Positions 47,188 to 62,633 of a stretch of 64,000 bases of DNA are shown here, piece after piece. Position numbers and translations under genes: made by a program. Source of the DNA: Blastomyces gilchristii SLH14081 (taxonomy: Eukaryota > Ascomycota > Eurotiomycetes > Onygenales > Ajellomycetaceae); the NCBI RefSeq assembly GCF_000003855.2, contig NW_003101657.1:32083-96082 (forward strand), read 5' to 3'. Positions within the stretch are counted from its first letter, which is position 1. Every line of letters begins with the position of its first letter. A model generated the notes under the pieces. It was not told the DNA's origin, did no database searches, and saw only the letters and a program-made list of their open reading frames with translations.

Positions 47188-47860
47188 TAGGCCATCGATT
47201 TCGCCGAAGAGCACCCACAAGCCAGAGTAATCGGCACCGACCTATCCCCCACCCAACCCACCTGGGTGCCCCCCAACGTCTCCTTCATGATCGACGACTT
47301 CACCGAATACCCCTGGACCTGCGAGGACAACTCGATGGATTTCATCCACGCCCGCGACCTCTTCGCCTGCGTGCCCGACTGGTCTCAGTTCCTCGCGCAG
47401 TGCTACCGAACCACCAAGCCCGGCGGTTACGTGCAGGTGTTCAACCGGGCGGTGTGGCTGGAATGCGACGACGGCTCGATCCCCGCCGCCGAGAAGCACG
47501 CGATGAAGCGCGAGTTCCGCGAAGCGGGCGAGCGGCTAGGGAAGACGGCGACGATCATCGAGCGGCAGCGCGAGGAGATGGAGAAGGCGGGCTTTGTGGA
47601 CGTCACGGAGACGAAGTTGAAGATGCCCCTGGGCACCTGACCGAAGGAGAAGGCGCTCAAGGAGGCGGGTAAGTTTTATTATCTGGAGTGTCTGCAGGGG
47701 GTGGATGGGTGGGCGTTGGCGCTGTTGACGTGGGTGATGGGTTGGGATGTGAGGGAGGTGCAAGTGCTGCTGGCGAAGCTGCGGGAAGCCATGGCGGATC
47801 GGACTTATTCATTCGTATGTGCCTCTTTCGATTGTGTATGGACGGAAACCGACGGCGTGA

Positions 47861-50187
47861 AAGGGCTGTGAATAGAGGTTTGTGTGTTTGTGCACTCATG
47901 GAAACCCGTTGAAACGGGAAATACATAGTGGACACGATCCGCAATTATGGCTACTGCGCCGGAGATGAATGCCCCAGCGGGCCGCGGGTGACAGAAAAAG
48001 TTAAAAATTAGGCGTTGGTTAGGTTAGCCTTAGAGATATCCCACAGCAGTGAATTAAACTAGAATCTAGCGAGAGGGCTTGAAAGTTGAGAGCCTGGATC
48101 TGGCAGGTTAGAAAGCGCCTATTTATGTGAAATGGCCCATGGGAACCGTTCTCAAGAATCCGACATTCAGCCTGGCTACATGCCGAATCTTGATTCATTC
48201 TCTCTCAAGGCCATGTTTTATATATGTTATTTCCAGCGACGCCATGAATGCTAAGTGAACACACTTATGTATGAACTCCAGCACCTATTAGTTTTATAAG
48301 ATCATTAATCACCTCAATTTGGCAGTTCGATTCTGGCCCATCTTAACCAGGCAGAGTTTCTTCATGGGGGGGAGCTATTAATAAGAAATAAATAAATAAA
48401 TAACAGTCATGCTAACCCTCAGCTCCCTCTTATACCCTAGAAATAAAAGAAACCGAACCCTAGCAGGTCCGTAAATTTGCCTGGAGATTTCAACACACAA
48501 CACCAGCAGGCAATTGGGCTCGAATCGTCTCCTTTTTTCCCCTCCCAGTCTCCTGGGGTATTTATGTTTCAACTGCCAGGAGGACAACAGGAGCATGGAT
48601 TAGGTATATTAACCTGTGGCTTCCCAAGAGTTCATTGCTGTTCAGTGTGACTGTTCATAGCAAAATTTGCATCTCATACTTCTTTAAAAAAATGATGGAT
48701 GGATTTTATGGCCATTATAGAGATAGACATGTCTATAATTCTTTATTTTGCTGAAGGAGGGTAATTAAGATAAAAAACATTACGGAGTAAATATTAAGTT
48801 ATTATCTCCAGCCACCCATAGCTCTAGTGTTTGTCCACAACCAACAGACTCTTTCAAGTATGGAGTGATTAGTTAAATGTTCTCTCCTTTGTATATCAAG
48901 AAGTTCTGTGAAAATTCAAGGCCAACTTTTTTCTTGAGCTTGAGGGTATGTATTAGATTTGGCTCTGGCCCAAAAGTATGACCTTCAACAAAAGGGCTGA
49001 TATATATGAAGCAGAGAAAGGTATTTCAGGTCTGCTTGTTGTCTATGATGACAAGGCTGTGCCTGGCTCAAAAGGCACGTCATCGTCCAGACATTTCAAA
49101 GGGCTTCTTTCTTTCATTCAGGGAGAATGTTGTGGTATTTTTAGCACCGCGCTCAAGCCTCAAGTATATAAAACACACAAAGATGAAGAATCCTGGACAA
49201 CTCCTTGAAGTGTAACAGAAATAAGAAAACAGATAAATAGATAAAAAGCGCAACAAGGAGAGTAAGGGAAAAAGAAAGTAAAATTACTGTACCATGTCCA
49301 GGAATGAAAGAGCCCCTTTCCTCCCAGAGCAATAGTTAAGAACAACAACAATAGCATCTAATAAACTGCTCTTTTGTATCCAGGCCAACACTAGGATAGG
49401 TTGCTTGGTTGGTGTCCATTGTTTCTCAGCCCCAGCCAAGTAGGAATCATAATATTGGATCGAACGATTCAGATGAGGAAGTGCAGGCCTAGAGCACAAG
49501 GTCTTTTTGCACATCCATACGCATACATATATACATATATGCTGCTGCACAATACTTCCAGTCCATCAAGCAAGCGAGGAGCTTCCTTCTTCCATGATTT
49601 GGTCAAGTCAATAATGAGTGTTTTGGTTTCATTGTTCCTCAAACCGCATCCAGCCCCTTGTGGGGGTGGTTGTGTTGGGGTATTTTTGGAAACAACGCCG
49701 TATATAACTTTCAATACACAGCCCTGTAACATACATATATAGGTCTTCTTCCCAGGGTCGGGTAACATCCGTACGCGCGTAAAATATCATGTGAAATACA
49801 GTACCAGTAAGGTTACGCGGTGGAGACGGGGATGGGCTTATATAAGCAGATTTTTCTGGAACACGCCCAGTCCAGATCCGGAAAGTCTTGGCTGTCAGAA
49901 CCCCCATCGCTTCGCCCATCGCTTCAATCAACTTCCAACTACTTCATCAGCTTCATTTCGTTTCCCATCCTCCGCCTTTGCCTCTATCCCCCAACTGCTA
50001 TCCCCGTGATACCCGCCGTGTGCAGTCCAGAGACAAGACATCCCCAGACACACCACAACATCGCTCTCGACGTAACGCTTTTATCTTTGCTGGCCAACGA
50101 AAAAAAGATCGCTGTTGTTATCCAACTGCCACGCAACCGGCCCCTTCTTAATCGCTGTTACCTAGCCCTTCACAATCCTCATCAGCC
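47861..50187. other. Intergenic region, no gene supported
   Basis: About 2.3 kb of normal-GC sequence. The reading frames here are short, overlap each other on both strands and show no family motif. 48,386-48,402 is a short AAAT repeat. 49,760-50,187 is the likely promoter and 5' leader of the synaptobrevin gene, with pyrimidine-rich stretches (49,930-50,060). Confidence 0.5.
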
Positions 50188-50970
50188 ATGGCCGACCGTG
50201 AACAACCCTACGATCCTTATATCCCTTCCGGATCAAACCAACCGCCAGGAAACAGTGCAAATGGTGGAAATCAGAGAACAGCAGCGCTCCAAGCGGTGGG
50301 TTCTATTCCCCCTCCCCCCCTCTCCTTCGTGTAACTGTCCGGCGTGCGCGGCTCAGGTCAACATCCGTTCAATTTGCGATCGCAGGAAACTACTTCGCCT
50401 AAATCGAGAAGGTTCTGCGCCGTTATGGCCCTCTTTCGCAAGTCGATGGACTTGATTCTATCCATCGATTTGTGGGAGAAGGAGAGAGAGAGCCTTTTCC
50501 CCTCTCCGATTTAGCCAACAATAATTCGCTCTTACTCTTTAAAAAAATCCATTTCACTGACCTTCATTATCCTTGTCGTTTCTCTCCTTCTAGCAAATCG
50601 ATGATACCGTCGGCGTAATGCGCGAAAACATCAATAAAGTCTCGCAGCGCGGCGAAAATCTCGATTCGTTGCAAGACAAGACCGATAACTTGGCTGTTTC
50701 CGCCCAGGGATTCCGTCGCGGCGCCAACAGAGTGAGAAAGCAGATGTGGTGGAAGGACTTCAAGATGCGCATATGCATAATTGTCGGCATCATTATTCTG
50801 CTTGTTATTATTATTGTGCCTTCTGGTATGTGACATTCCCTTTCTCCCCCCACTCTCCTGGATGGCTCGGATATCTCCAGCACTGTCTTTTTATCACCTT
50901 GGCGGACGTTGTTTTGGTGCGTAGAAACTTTAATAACTAACTGTACTTTGTAGTTGTATTGAATAAGTAA
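50188..50970 (+). CDS. Synaptobrevin-type R-SNARE (Snc1/SynA-like)
   Basis: Three exons: 50,188-50,295, 50,594-50,825 and 50,954-50,970, giving about 118 residues, the usual length. The protein drives fusion of secretory vesicles with the plasma membrane and is tail-anchored in vesicles. It starts [17 protein letters not shown]. The SNARE helix includes the zero-layer Arg in [14 protein letters not shown] and continues through [19 protein letters not shown] and [10 protein letters not shown] to a C-terminal membrane anchor ([15 protein letters not shown]). Splice evidence: GTGGGT...CTTCTAG (298 bp, phase 0) and GTATGT...ACTAACTGTACTTTGTAG (128 bp). The last exon of 17 nt adds VVLNK after VPS, matching family ends; without splicing the frame stops at GM. 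The first intron is long for this gene set. Confidence 0.9.
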
Positions 50971-55106
<4,136 letters not shown>

Positions 55107-56662
55107 AGCGAAGGTAGTGAGCGAGCTCAATTTAGCCTGAACCAGTTTCAAACAAATTATGTCACAAGCAGAAAAAAGAAGAAAGGCTATTCATGTCACA
55201 GTATTTCGCGCATGCTATTTAAACGATTTTCCAAGATCATCCTCTTTGTCCTTTCCGGTGTTATGTCTCTATATCATCCTTGTTATATCACCCTTTTTTT
55301 CCGTCAGTGTGTTGTCTCCTTATCTGTGTAACTGAGCCCTGTGCAGATATACCGCGCATACCCCCCCACCCCGGCGTGGCAATCAATTATTTTGGTTTTG
55401 GTATCTCTTCCTACCTCTCTCGCCCTCTTTTTTTCTCTCTCGGTAATTGATCCCTACATATGATCAATTTCCCTTCCCCCCTCCCTCGTTTTCTTCTCGT
55501 CAACTTACTTTCCTTAGGGGAAGAGGACCACATACGTTTCCACCTATCCACCCTTGACAGTTTGGGCTCGTTTGCTGTTTTTGGGCGTCATTAGAAATTT
55601 CTATTTCTTGGAGCTTGATCTTCTTCGTTGTCGTCGCCACATGCATAGACATCTGTTTCTTTTGGGGCCGTGGCTGTTGCCCCCCCCCCCCCCTCCCCTG
55701 TCCAGGTTTGTTCTGATTTTTCTCATCATTAGATGTAATTCGGGAAGAAAGAGAAAAAACAAAAAGAAAAGAAGAAAATGGCCAGAGATGGTATAGGCTA
55801 AAATTCCAAGATACCCTTCCTGCGAAATTCTTTGTTTCTATTCCTCCCCTGCCGAATGGAGGATGGAGATGGCAACGGGCAGTTGTGAGCGTACCATCTT
55901 CGGGCGTATATCTAGAAAAAAGATATACAACCTCCCCCCTTTTCCTCTTAATTTTTCTCTCTCCCGCTTCCGACACCTCCACAGGCAGGGGGAATTAATG
56001 ATCAATCAGATAACTCGGCTATACCTGGTTGCTTGATTAGGTATCTGTTTCCTCTTGTTGTTTCCTACATAATCCCCATCCTGTGAACGAGGAGCTGGCG
56101 GAGTCCTATGCAAATAGTCGGATCAAGGAAGGACAACTAAATGTAAGCCTACCTATATATCAAGTGGTTTTGTACAGGACACTTTTCAGTATGTACATGT
56201 ACATCTCCCAATATAGAATGGCATTCCGCGAGCCGTGGCCCCGTGACTCCGCTCCGCCCAACGCGGGTTCTTGTCACGCGTTTCCCCCCCCCCCTCCCCT
56301 TTTTTTTCCGGCTCTTCTACTTCATTCTTCCTCCGCCACGTCGCTCTCTCATCTTCACTCGACACGCCTCTCGTCTCCTCGTTTTTACACTCGTGCAGTC
56401 TTTTCATCGCACATATCATATCTACTTACGTTTACAGGTGTCTACATTTAGTAGTCCCTTGCCCCTATTGTTCAGCATAGTTAGGGGGAACAGCACGTAA
56501 AGAGAGGACAGAGGGCGACTTATATCTACAGGCGATTGCAGCATACTAACAAAGGTTGGGCTAAGAGACATTACATCAAAATTACCCCTATATCATTCAT
56601 TCTGCGCGTTGCACACGAAAGCAGCACGATAAGAAGTGCGCGCAGGTGATGACCTTGGCAAG
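55107..56662. other. Intergenic: ARG5,6 3' UTR and rec8 upstream region
   Basis: About 1.55 kb with many homopolymer and pyrimidine tracts (a C run with Ts at 55,680-55,697, C8-T runs near 56,285). No frame shows a family motif. Confidence 0.5.
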
Positions 56663-59630
56663 ATGTTCTACAGCCATGAGAGTGAGTGCTTTTTCGCAAT
56701 TCGAGACACCCCGATTTGTTGCTCTGAATCCGCATTCACTGCAAATTTTAGCAGTTGGGAACGCGATGGTTGGACAAACGTGTTATTTTGAAACCGCTAA
56801 GAAAAAAGGGCGGGGGCGGGGATTTCATGTGTGCGCAGTATCACATACTCTGTGAGAGAAGACGGAACATATTGCTGATGAAATGTGTGCCTGACGTGCA
56901 GTCCTCACGTCCCGCGAGCATGGCGTCGCGACGGTTTGGTAGGTCGATGCTATTTAATCCCGGTTCCTGTCCCGTTTTTCGTTCGAGTAGTCGTGTGTTG
57001 GATTTACTCTATTGCATATGTCTATGCATTTTCTCCCTTGATGTCAAAACCCCCTAACTGATGCGTTGTACTATGAACACTACATTTACAGGCTCGTTGC
57101 GACCCTCGGTGCAAAATCTGCGGCGAGAAAAGTTAATCGCAGGGCCATTCTTGATGTCGATGTCCCCAAAGCTTGCGAAACTATCATACGTCCAGAGGCA
57201 CCGATGGCCTTGAGGTTACAGGGCAATTTACTGTGAGTTTAAGGAGGGAAATCCTATCATCACTCTGATATTTATGCCAGTTGGCCTTCTACTAAATGGA
57301 CTGGGGCTTCGATTTATAGATACGGGGTTTCGAGAGTGTATCACCAGCAGTGCGGATATGCGTTGATGGACGCACAGGCAATGCGGGATAAGATGCAAGC
57401 GATGTTGAGGGAGATCCGTTCAACAGGATTGGATCCCAGTGCTGGGAAGGCGAAGTATGTGACTGTAGCCCCCATTATTCAGGGTTTCCCGTGATCAAGT
57501 CCATGGCCTTGTTTGTTGAGATAAAACGTATAGTCAATTACTAACCCATCCATTTCAGACCTAGCCAGCTCGTTCTTCCGGATGACCCTTCCTTTATACC
57601 CGATCTAATGCTCCCAGGATTAAACGTAGATTTATCTGTTCTGGACATCTCCTTAGACATCGGATCTCCTCGAAAATCCAGTCTTTTGTCAAGTGTCTTG
57701 GCCCCATCGAGCAAATCTAGCCAATTTTCTGATGGCCAGCTTCAGTTAAACATCTCGTCGTCCGATATAGGGGGACATGGTGCTGGTGCCTCTGGGTTCC
57801 CCAGTGATATCGGCAGCAGTGTTAGAAAGGAAGCCCAATTTGAGCTTCCAGCTGCCTTCGCAGAAGAGACTGGTGTTTTGCTGCAACCGGACTTCGAGTT
57901 CGACGGCGACGGAAATATAGTTGAATTACCAGTGAATCCAACCCCCAAAGATAAATGCATAGCAGTTTCTGGCCGCAGTGCCACCAACGTCAACTCCAGG
58001 CTGAGGACAGAGGAAGAGGCAGAGTATCAAGCTTTTCAAGATCAGGTGAGCTCCATTTGACAGTGGTATCTACCGCATGCGCTGACATCCCCCTCCCCTG
58101 CTACAGTTCCAGGACCAGATGGTTCTTCACGATGATGTGGAAATAAGGGATGGAGGGCATAGCAACTTTGGTTCCGGCGATCCGGTTTCAATACTCGATT
58201 CCGCTGCCGATCCTAACTTCGAGCCGGTGGTTGAGGCATCATCGGAAGCCCCCGAAGTGGAGCAGCGTTTAAGGAAGAGGACTATCAAAACATTGGGATT
58301 CGATGACCCCCCAGAATTGAGGAATTCTGACCTAGCACAATGGAATTCAGATTACGCACAGAACATGGCTCTCGCTACAAAACTAAAGCAAAACAATAGG
58401 CTTATAACGCTAGCAAAGAAAAATGCTGTATCCTGGGTAATGGGGGACAGAATTTGCTGCGTGGACATTGGTTTGGGTGTTTCGGATTTTGAGCATCCTC
58501 TGGACATATTCTCCGGAGAGCAACTGCTAGCCGCATTAACAGGAACCAAAATTCGTACAACCCGCCGCAAACGAAGCTGGGATGAGGACAAATGCGCTGA
58601 TTCAGGAGATGAGGAAAGAAATGTGCGTATGAGAGGAGCTGCGGAGGATGAAATTGGGAGCGGATATGCAGCTGAACATGACGATGGCTATGGCATCGGA
58701 TTTGAGGTATGACAGGTTGACCGATATACTCTCTTCAACCGCTGAGTTATTTCCATCAAACTAACAGAGCAATTAAATCCACGGCTCCAGGACATTGAAG
58801 TAGGCCGCCATGCGCCCCTGCCTATATACGACGATGCTTCATCCCAGATGCCATGGAATATCACCGCCTCAATCCGAGGATCCCAGCCAGGCTCTTCTAT
58901 CCACTCTCGTCAATTCCTCCCGAGCGTAGGGGGTTATTCCAGCATTGGTGGACCTCGCTCCATCGCCAGCGGCGGCGGTCATGACGGAAGCGTCATGGGC
59001 GGCCCATCAACAACAGCATTAGGAAGGCGCATGGGGCGGATGACAAGCGCCAGTCCCTTGGCCGGCCGCGGGATGATGGGCCCTGGTATGGGGGATATTT
59101 CAATCATGGACGACGGGGAATTCGACATAAGATCCAATCTAGGGGATAACATGGACCTCGACAGCTCGGTGACTGGGCGCGGTGAATTGGCTAGCACCCG
59201 TAGCCATCATCACGACTCCTTTGAACTCTACGGGCCCTCCGCAGCGGTTGATACGCAAACGGCCGCTGAGTCACAGTGGCTTGCAGCAACCCTTGATCAG
59301 GAGAGTGCGAATTTCCTCGACTTTGTCAAAAGTAAAATTGGAGAAGCGGGCGAGAAGAAGGTAAACGCCCCAGCTGCTGCTGCTGGTACTGTTGAGAGCG
59401 GCGGTCATGAAAACGATCACGACAATGCTATTGCTCCCACTACTACCGTGGAGATTTCATTTTCCACCCTCCTTCCATCAACAGTCAACAGTCGCATCGT
59501 CGCCACGCAAGCACTGCTTCATACCCTCACTTTGGCGACTAAGGGGGCATTGCACGTGAGACAGGAAAAGGGTATTCGATCCGAGGATGGTCAGGGGGAG
59601 TTCGGGGAAATTTTCATGTGGCTCGTGTGA
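56663..59630 (+). CDS. rec8: Meiotic cohesin kleisin Rec8
   Basis: Seven exons (56,663-56,681; 56,902-56,938; 57,092-57,232; 57,320-57,454; 57,559-58,045; 58,107-58,706; 58,791-59,630) keep one frame of 752 residues. The N-terminal kleisin domain reads MFYSHEILTSREHGVATVW and LVATLGAKSAARKVNRRAI, then LYGVSRVYHQQCGYALMDAQ, which binds the Smc3 head. The middle is acidic and disordered with RLRKRT and Ser-rich separase-type candidate regions. The C-terminal winged helix (ISFSTLLPS...ALLHTLTLATKGALHVRQE...GEIFMW) binds Smc1. Intron donors/acceptors: GTGAGT, GTAGGT, GTGAGT, GTATGT, GTGAGC, GTATGA with CAG/TAG ends. Rec8 rather than Rad21 is preferred from the N-terminal sequence and length, but Rad21 is not fully excluded. 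Confidence 0.85.
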
Positions 59631-60970
59631 TGGAGGACTAACGCTATACACGCCCTCCTTCTCACCTTTTATTCTTCGATTGTTCAACTAAGGATGATAA
59701 GCGAGTGAAGTGTTCTTTTTCTTTTCGAAACCCGCCTTATTTACGAATAGTGGGAGAAGTTCCCTTTTCCTCCTCTCTCCCCTGGTATTTTCGTCCCTTC
59801 TACACAACAAAACCGGTCGCTGAGTACTCTTTTTTAATACTTTCCCGCGTTGTTGATTGTCCTCTCGTAGCTTGCTTAACGAGGCAGGATCCCTTTTAAG
59901 TTACACTCCCGTCCCCACTTATCCACTTTCATTTTTTAGCAAGAAGGGTGCATGCATATATCCGCTATTATTAATTTCAGTACTGTTATTTCTGTTATGT
60001 ATCTACGGTCTTACCTTCCCTATTTAATATGCAAATACAACTATATGCAAATACGGGGCAAGGCACACACACGCAAGCACTGGTGATAATATTTCAAGTT
60101 TGATGAGAAATTTTCTGTATTTTCTGTATTTTCGTTTTCTTCTTTTTTTGCTTCAATTTATTTTTTAATTCCCCCCTACTCATTTCGTTTACATCTTCCT
60201 ACATCGGCTTTACTTATTGTTCTTGCCAGGACTCATGGTTTGATATATACCTAATAGTAACTTTCGTTTAATGAGAATGCATTTTTTCCGGAAGAATTTG
60301 CTCGAGTTTCAGTTATTTCTATCTCTTGACTGCCGCGTCCTCAAGATCTGATGCAGGCGCTGGTCACTTAAATGACAAACTTTGTTTTCCTCCCATGTGA
60401 TCCGTGGATGTATTGTATGTAGTTAAAGCGTACGGTACATGGTACTGTACGCGCATATCCACAGAATTACTTACACTGAAAAATATACCCATACGGTACC
60501 CAAATGGATGAATAATGATGTTTTACCAGTGTATTCCCAAGTAAGTTACACCTTTTCTTTACCCTTTCAATCTACTCCGTAGTCAAGCCGTTTACTTCAA
60601 AAAAAAAAAAAAAGTTTATAAAGAAATGAACATATATATATATATATATATAAATAATTTCTTGTCGGGCTTGTCAGAATTTGTCTTTTTACACGCAGAT
60701 AGTCGTTCTAACAATGCAAGAAGGAGATTTCCATTCTATGTATTACTAGAAATCTATCATGCAGTATTATTTATTACTTCCTGTAGGATGTGCTTAGCTC
60801 GCGTTGTTTTTGGGAGCTGACGTTGGGGGTCCTTCGGGGGTCACGTATGCCTATGTACAAATTGATATTTCATGTTAGATGATGTAGTTAAATCTATATG
60901 GGGAAGGTTGATTCTGAGAAAGAGATCGTGATACGGGAGAGAGAGGAAAAAGAGAGAAGAGAGAGAAAGG
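59631..60970. other. Intergenic between convergent rec8 and the dehydrogenase
   Basis: AT-leaning, with pyrimidine tracts, an A run at 60,599-60,613 and a (TA)n microsatellite at 60,632-60,652. These are the 3' regions of both genes; no gene motif. Confidence 0.5.
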
Positions 60971-61920
60971 TTAAATATGCAGGTAACGGACCTTGGTCAT
61001 TCCGCCATCAACTACGAAATCAGTGCCGTTTACGAAACTGCTCTCGTCGCTAGCTAGGAAAAGAACAGCTTGAGCTTGCTCGATCGCTTCGCCGAAACGG
61101 CCCGTTGGGAAATGGATTTCGCGTCTCTGGCGCTTGGGAATGTCATCGCCCAGCCAGTCTTGCAGGAGAGGGGTGCTGGAGGTATTGTTAGTTTAGGCTC
61201 TGTAGTTGTGCTCGTTCAAAATCAAATGATAAAAAAAGAAGAAGGGTGAGTGGTGGAGGGAGGAATTATTTACTTCAAAGGTGCAGGACAGAGAGAATTG
61301 AATCTAAATCCCTCACGAGCATGGACGATTGCTAACTCCCTCGTCATTGCAAGGACGGCCCCTTTACTAGCGGTATAAGCCAACTGAGGAGTTGCACTTC
61401 CAACCAACCCTACGACACTGGCGGTGTTGATGATGCTACCCTTCTTCTTCTTGTGCTTGCGCAGGCTGAGAACTGCATGCTTGCATCCGTACCAGACCCC
61501 CTTGACATTGATATTCTGAGTCAGATCCCATATTTTCTCGGGGGTATCGACGGCATCCGCATCGTCTGCATGCATGATGCCTGCATTATTGAAGATGATG
61601 TCGCATCCACCCCACGAGTCCTGCGCCTCTACCATGGCTTTAACATCGGCCTCTTTCGACACATCGCATTTGATGGTTTCGAGCTTGACAGCGTTAGGGA
61701 CCAGTTGCTTTACTTTGGCGAGTGCTTTTTCAAGGGCGGGCTCGGAGATGTCCGCCATCAGAACGGAAGCACCTTCGCGGGCAAAGAGGATGGTGGTTTC
61801 GAGTCCGATGCCGCTAGAAATTGTCTCGTTAGCATGGCTATGTCGTCATTTCCCATAGATCAAGGAGCTTTACCCCGCGGCGCCGGTAATGATGGCATTT
61901 TTCCCGTTGAGTCGTCCCAT
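60971..61920 (-). CDS. Short-chain dehydrogenase/reductase (SDR)
   Basis: Three exons on the minus strand (61,920-61,874; 61,813-61,274; 61,175-60,971) give 263 residues, a typical classical SDR. Nucleotide binding: [17 protein letters not shown] (TGxxxGxG, made by the first splice GG/C). NNAG motif in [13 protein letters not shown]. Catalytic Ser in INTASVVG and YTASK for the Tyr/Lys pair. The C-terminal part reads [11 protein letters not shown]...FPTGRFGEA and ends [14 protein letters not shown], then VRYLHI. Introns: GTAAAG...CTAG (60 bp) and GTAAAT...ACTAAC...CCAG (98 bp). The final codons after TK could instead be an intron start (GTCCGT). It probably oxidises or reduces an alcohol/ketone with NAD(P); the substrate is unknown. 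It is divergent from the glutamine-synthetase-like gene. Confidence 0.88.
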
Positions 61921-62633
61921 GGCGCCTGATGTTCTTTTTTCTTAAGAATCGAGGCCGGTAATCTAAGAATATGAAGAATTATAAGTTAATATCAATGAAA
62001 TGAATCACATATCCTCAATTATTAAAACTGTGATCACCCATTCCATTGCGGGATGTGGATCGGGTATAGATAGCCGAATATCCGGGTATGGGGAGCTTAC
62101 TCAGGAGCCAGGAATTTAGAGTAGAAATGGGCGTAGTCAGCTCTTTTTCTACGTGTCCCCTTCCAGGAAACTTGGAGAGACGCGCACAATGGCCACACAA
62201 CAAGTAAAGACGAGGGTTGCTGTTCAGGAGGGGAGTGTTGTCACCGCCTGTCTTATCTAATTGACTGAGCACCGAGATACCGCTAAATCAAAACCGGTTA
62301 GCTGCTTTCGGCGCCTGAGTTCAACTAACTTACCCGATCACATGATGGCAATCGAAGCCGATGAGGGTCGCGTTTCCGGCAGATGCAACCGCCGGCTAAA
62401 CGACACCCCATTCTTGATCCCGGCCGACAGGAGAAGTACGAGTGTTGTTGCAATAGCACTGATAAGCGAGTCCCCCAGCCTCCCTGTCTCTCGCGCCAAC
62501 TTGGGGATCAACTGTGGCTGCTCGAAACCGTGGATTTCCAGCCCGCAAAGCCTTATCCCGTTCCCCAAAAGACGGCCCCTCGATTGCCCCTCCTTCACCG
62601 CTTTCGCGAATAACGGTATCGACCGGGGTCGAA
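61921..62633. promoter_or_regulatory. Shared divergent promoter of the SDR and GS-like genes
   Basis: 713 bp between the two start codons. Open frames on both strands (62,261-62,650) look like chance frames in GC-rich sequence. GATA-type sites appear scattered (for example GATAAGCGAG at 62,460 and TGATCACC at 62,030 is not one). No defined operator was identified. Confidence 0.4.

Larger units (their letters stand above)
44424..47860 (+). pseudogene. LaeA-like SAM-dependent methyltransferase, disrupted
   Basis: 5' part: MATDSQNTTLDIDHGETNSS (44,424 on), a probable intron, then YRLEQGRRYHGYKDGAYY and PNDEKANEVLDMAHHSYLL (44,775-44,900), ending at EKPQ before GTATAT (44,936), as in fungal LaeA-like/TAM-family methyltransferases. 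The 3' part resumes at 47,190 with AIDFAEEHPQARVIGTDLSP (SAM-binding region), continues through CYRTTKPGGYVQ, and should end VYGRKPTA-stop (47,858-47,860). Breaks: a Tc1 insertion (45,715-47,187); stops at TAA 44,727 and TGA 47,638 (a Trp position); a frameshift near 47,805; a gap and homopolymers in between, where the GTGTG glycine motif should be. The intact protein would be a nuclear or cytosolic regulator-type methyltransferase; its substrate is unknown. Confidence 0.8.

Noticed and set aside
47266..47640. Stand-alone methyltransferase gene
   Set aside because: It is only the middle of the disrupted LaeA-like gene: upstream and downstream homologous residues lie outside this open frame, and it lacks the SAM-binding glycines.
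48310..48360. tRNA-like sequence (AGTTCGATTCTGG)
   Set aside because: The T stem does not pair and there is no box A at a suitable distance.
49629..50455. Several frames of 100-211 codons upstream of and across synaptobrevin exon 1
   Set aside because: They overlap on both strands, run into the intron and exon of the SNARE gene in the wrong frame and show no family features.
60632..60652. (TA)n run as a regulatory element or origin
   Set aside because: Simple microsatellite in an intergenic region with no other origin features.
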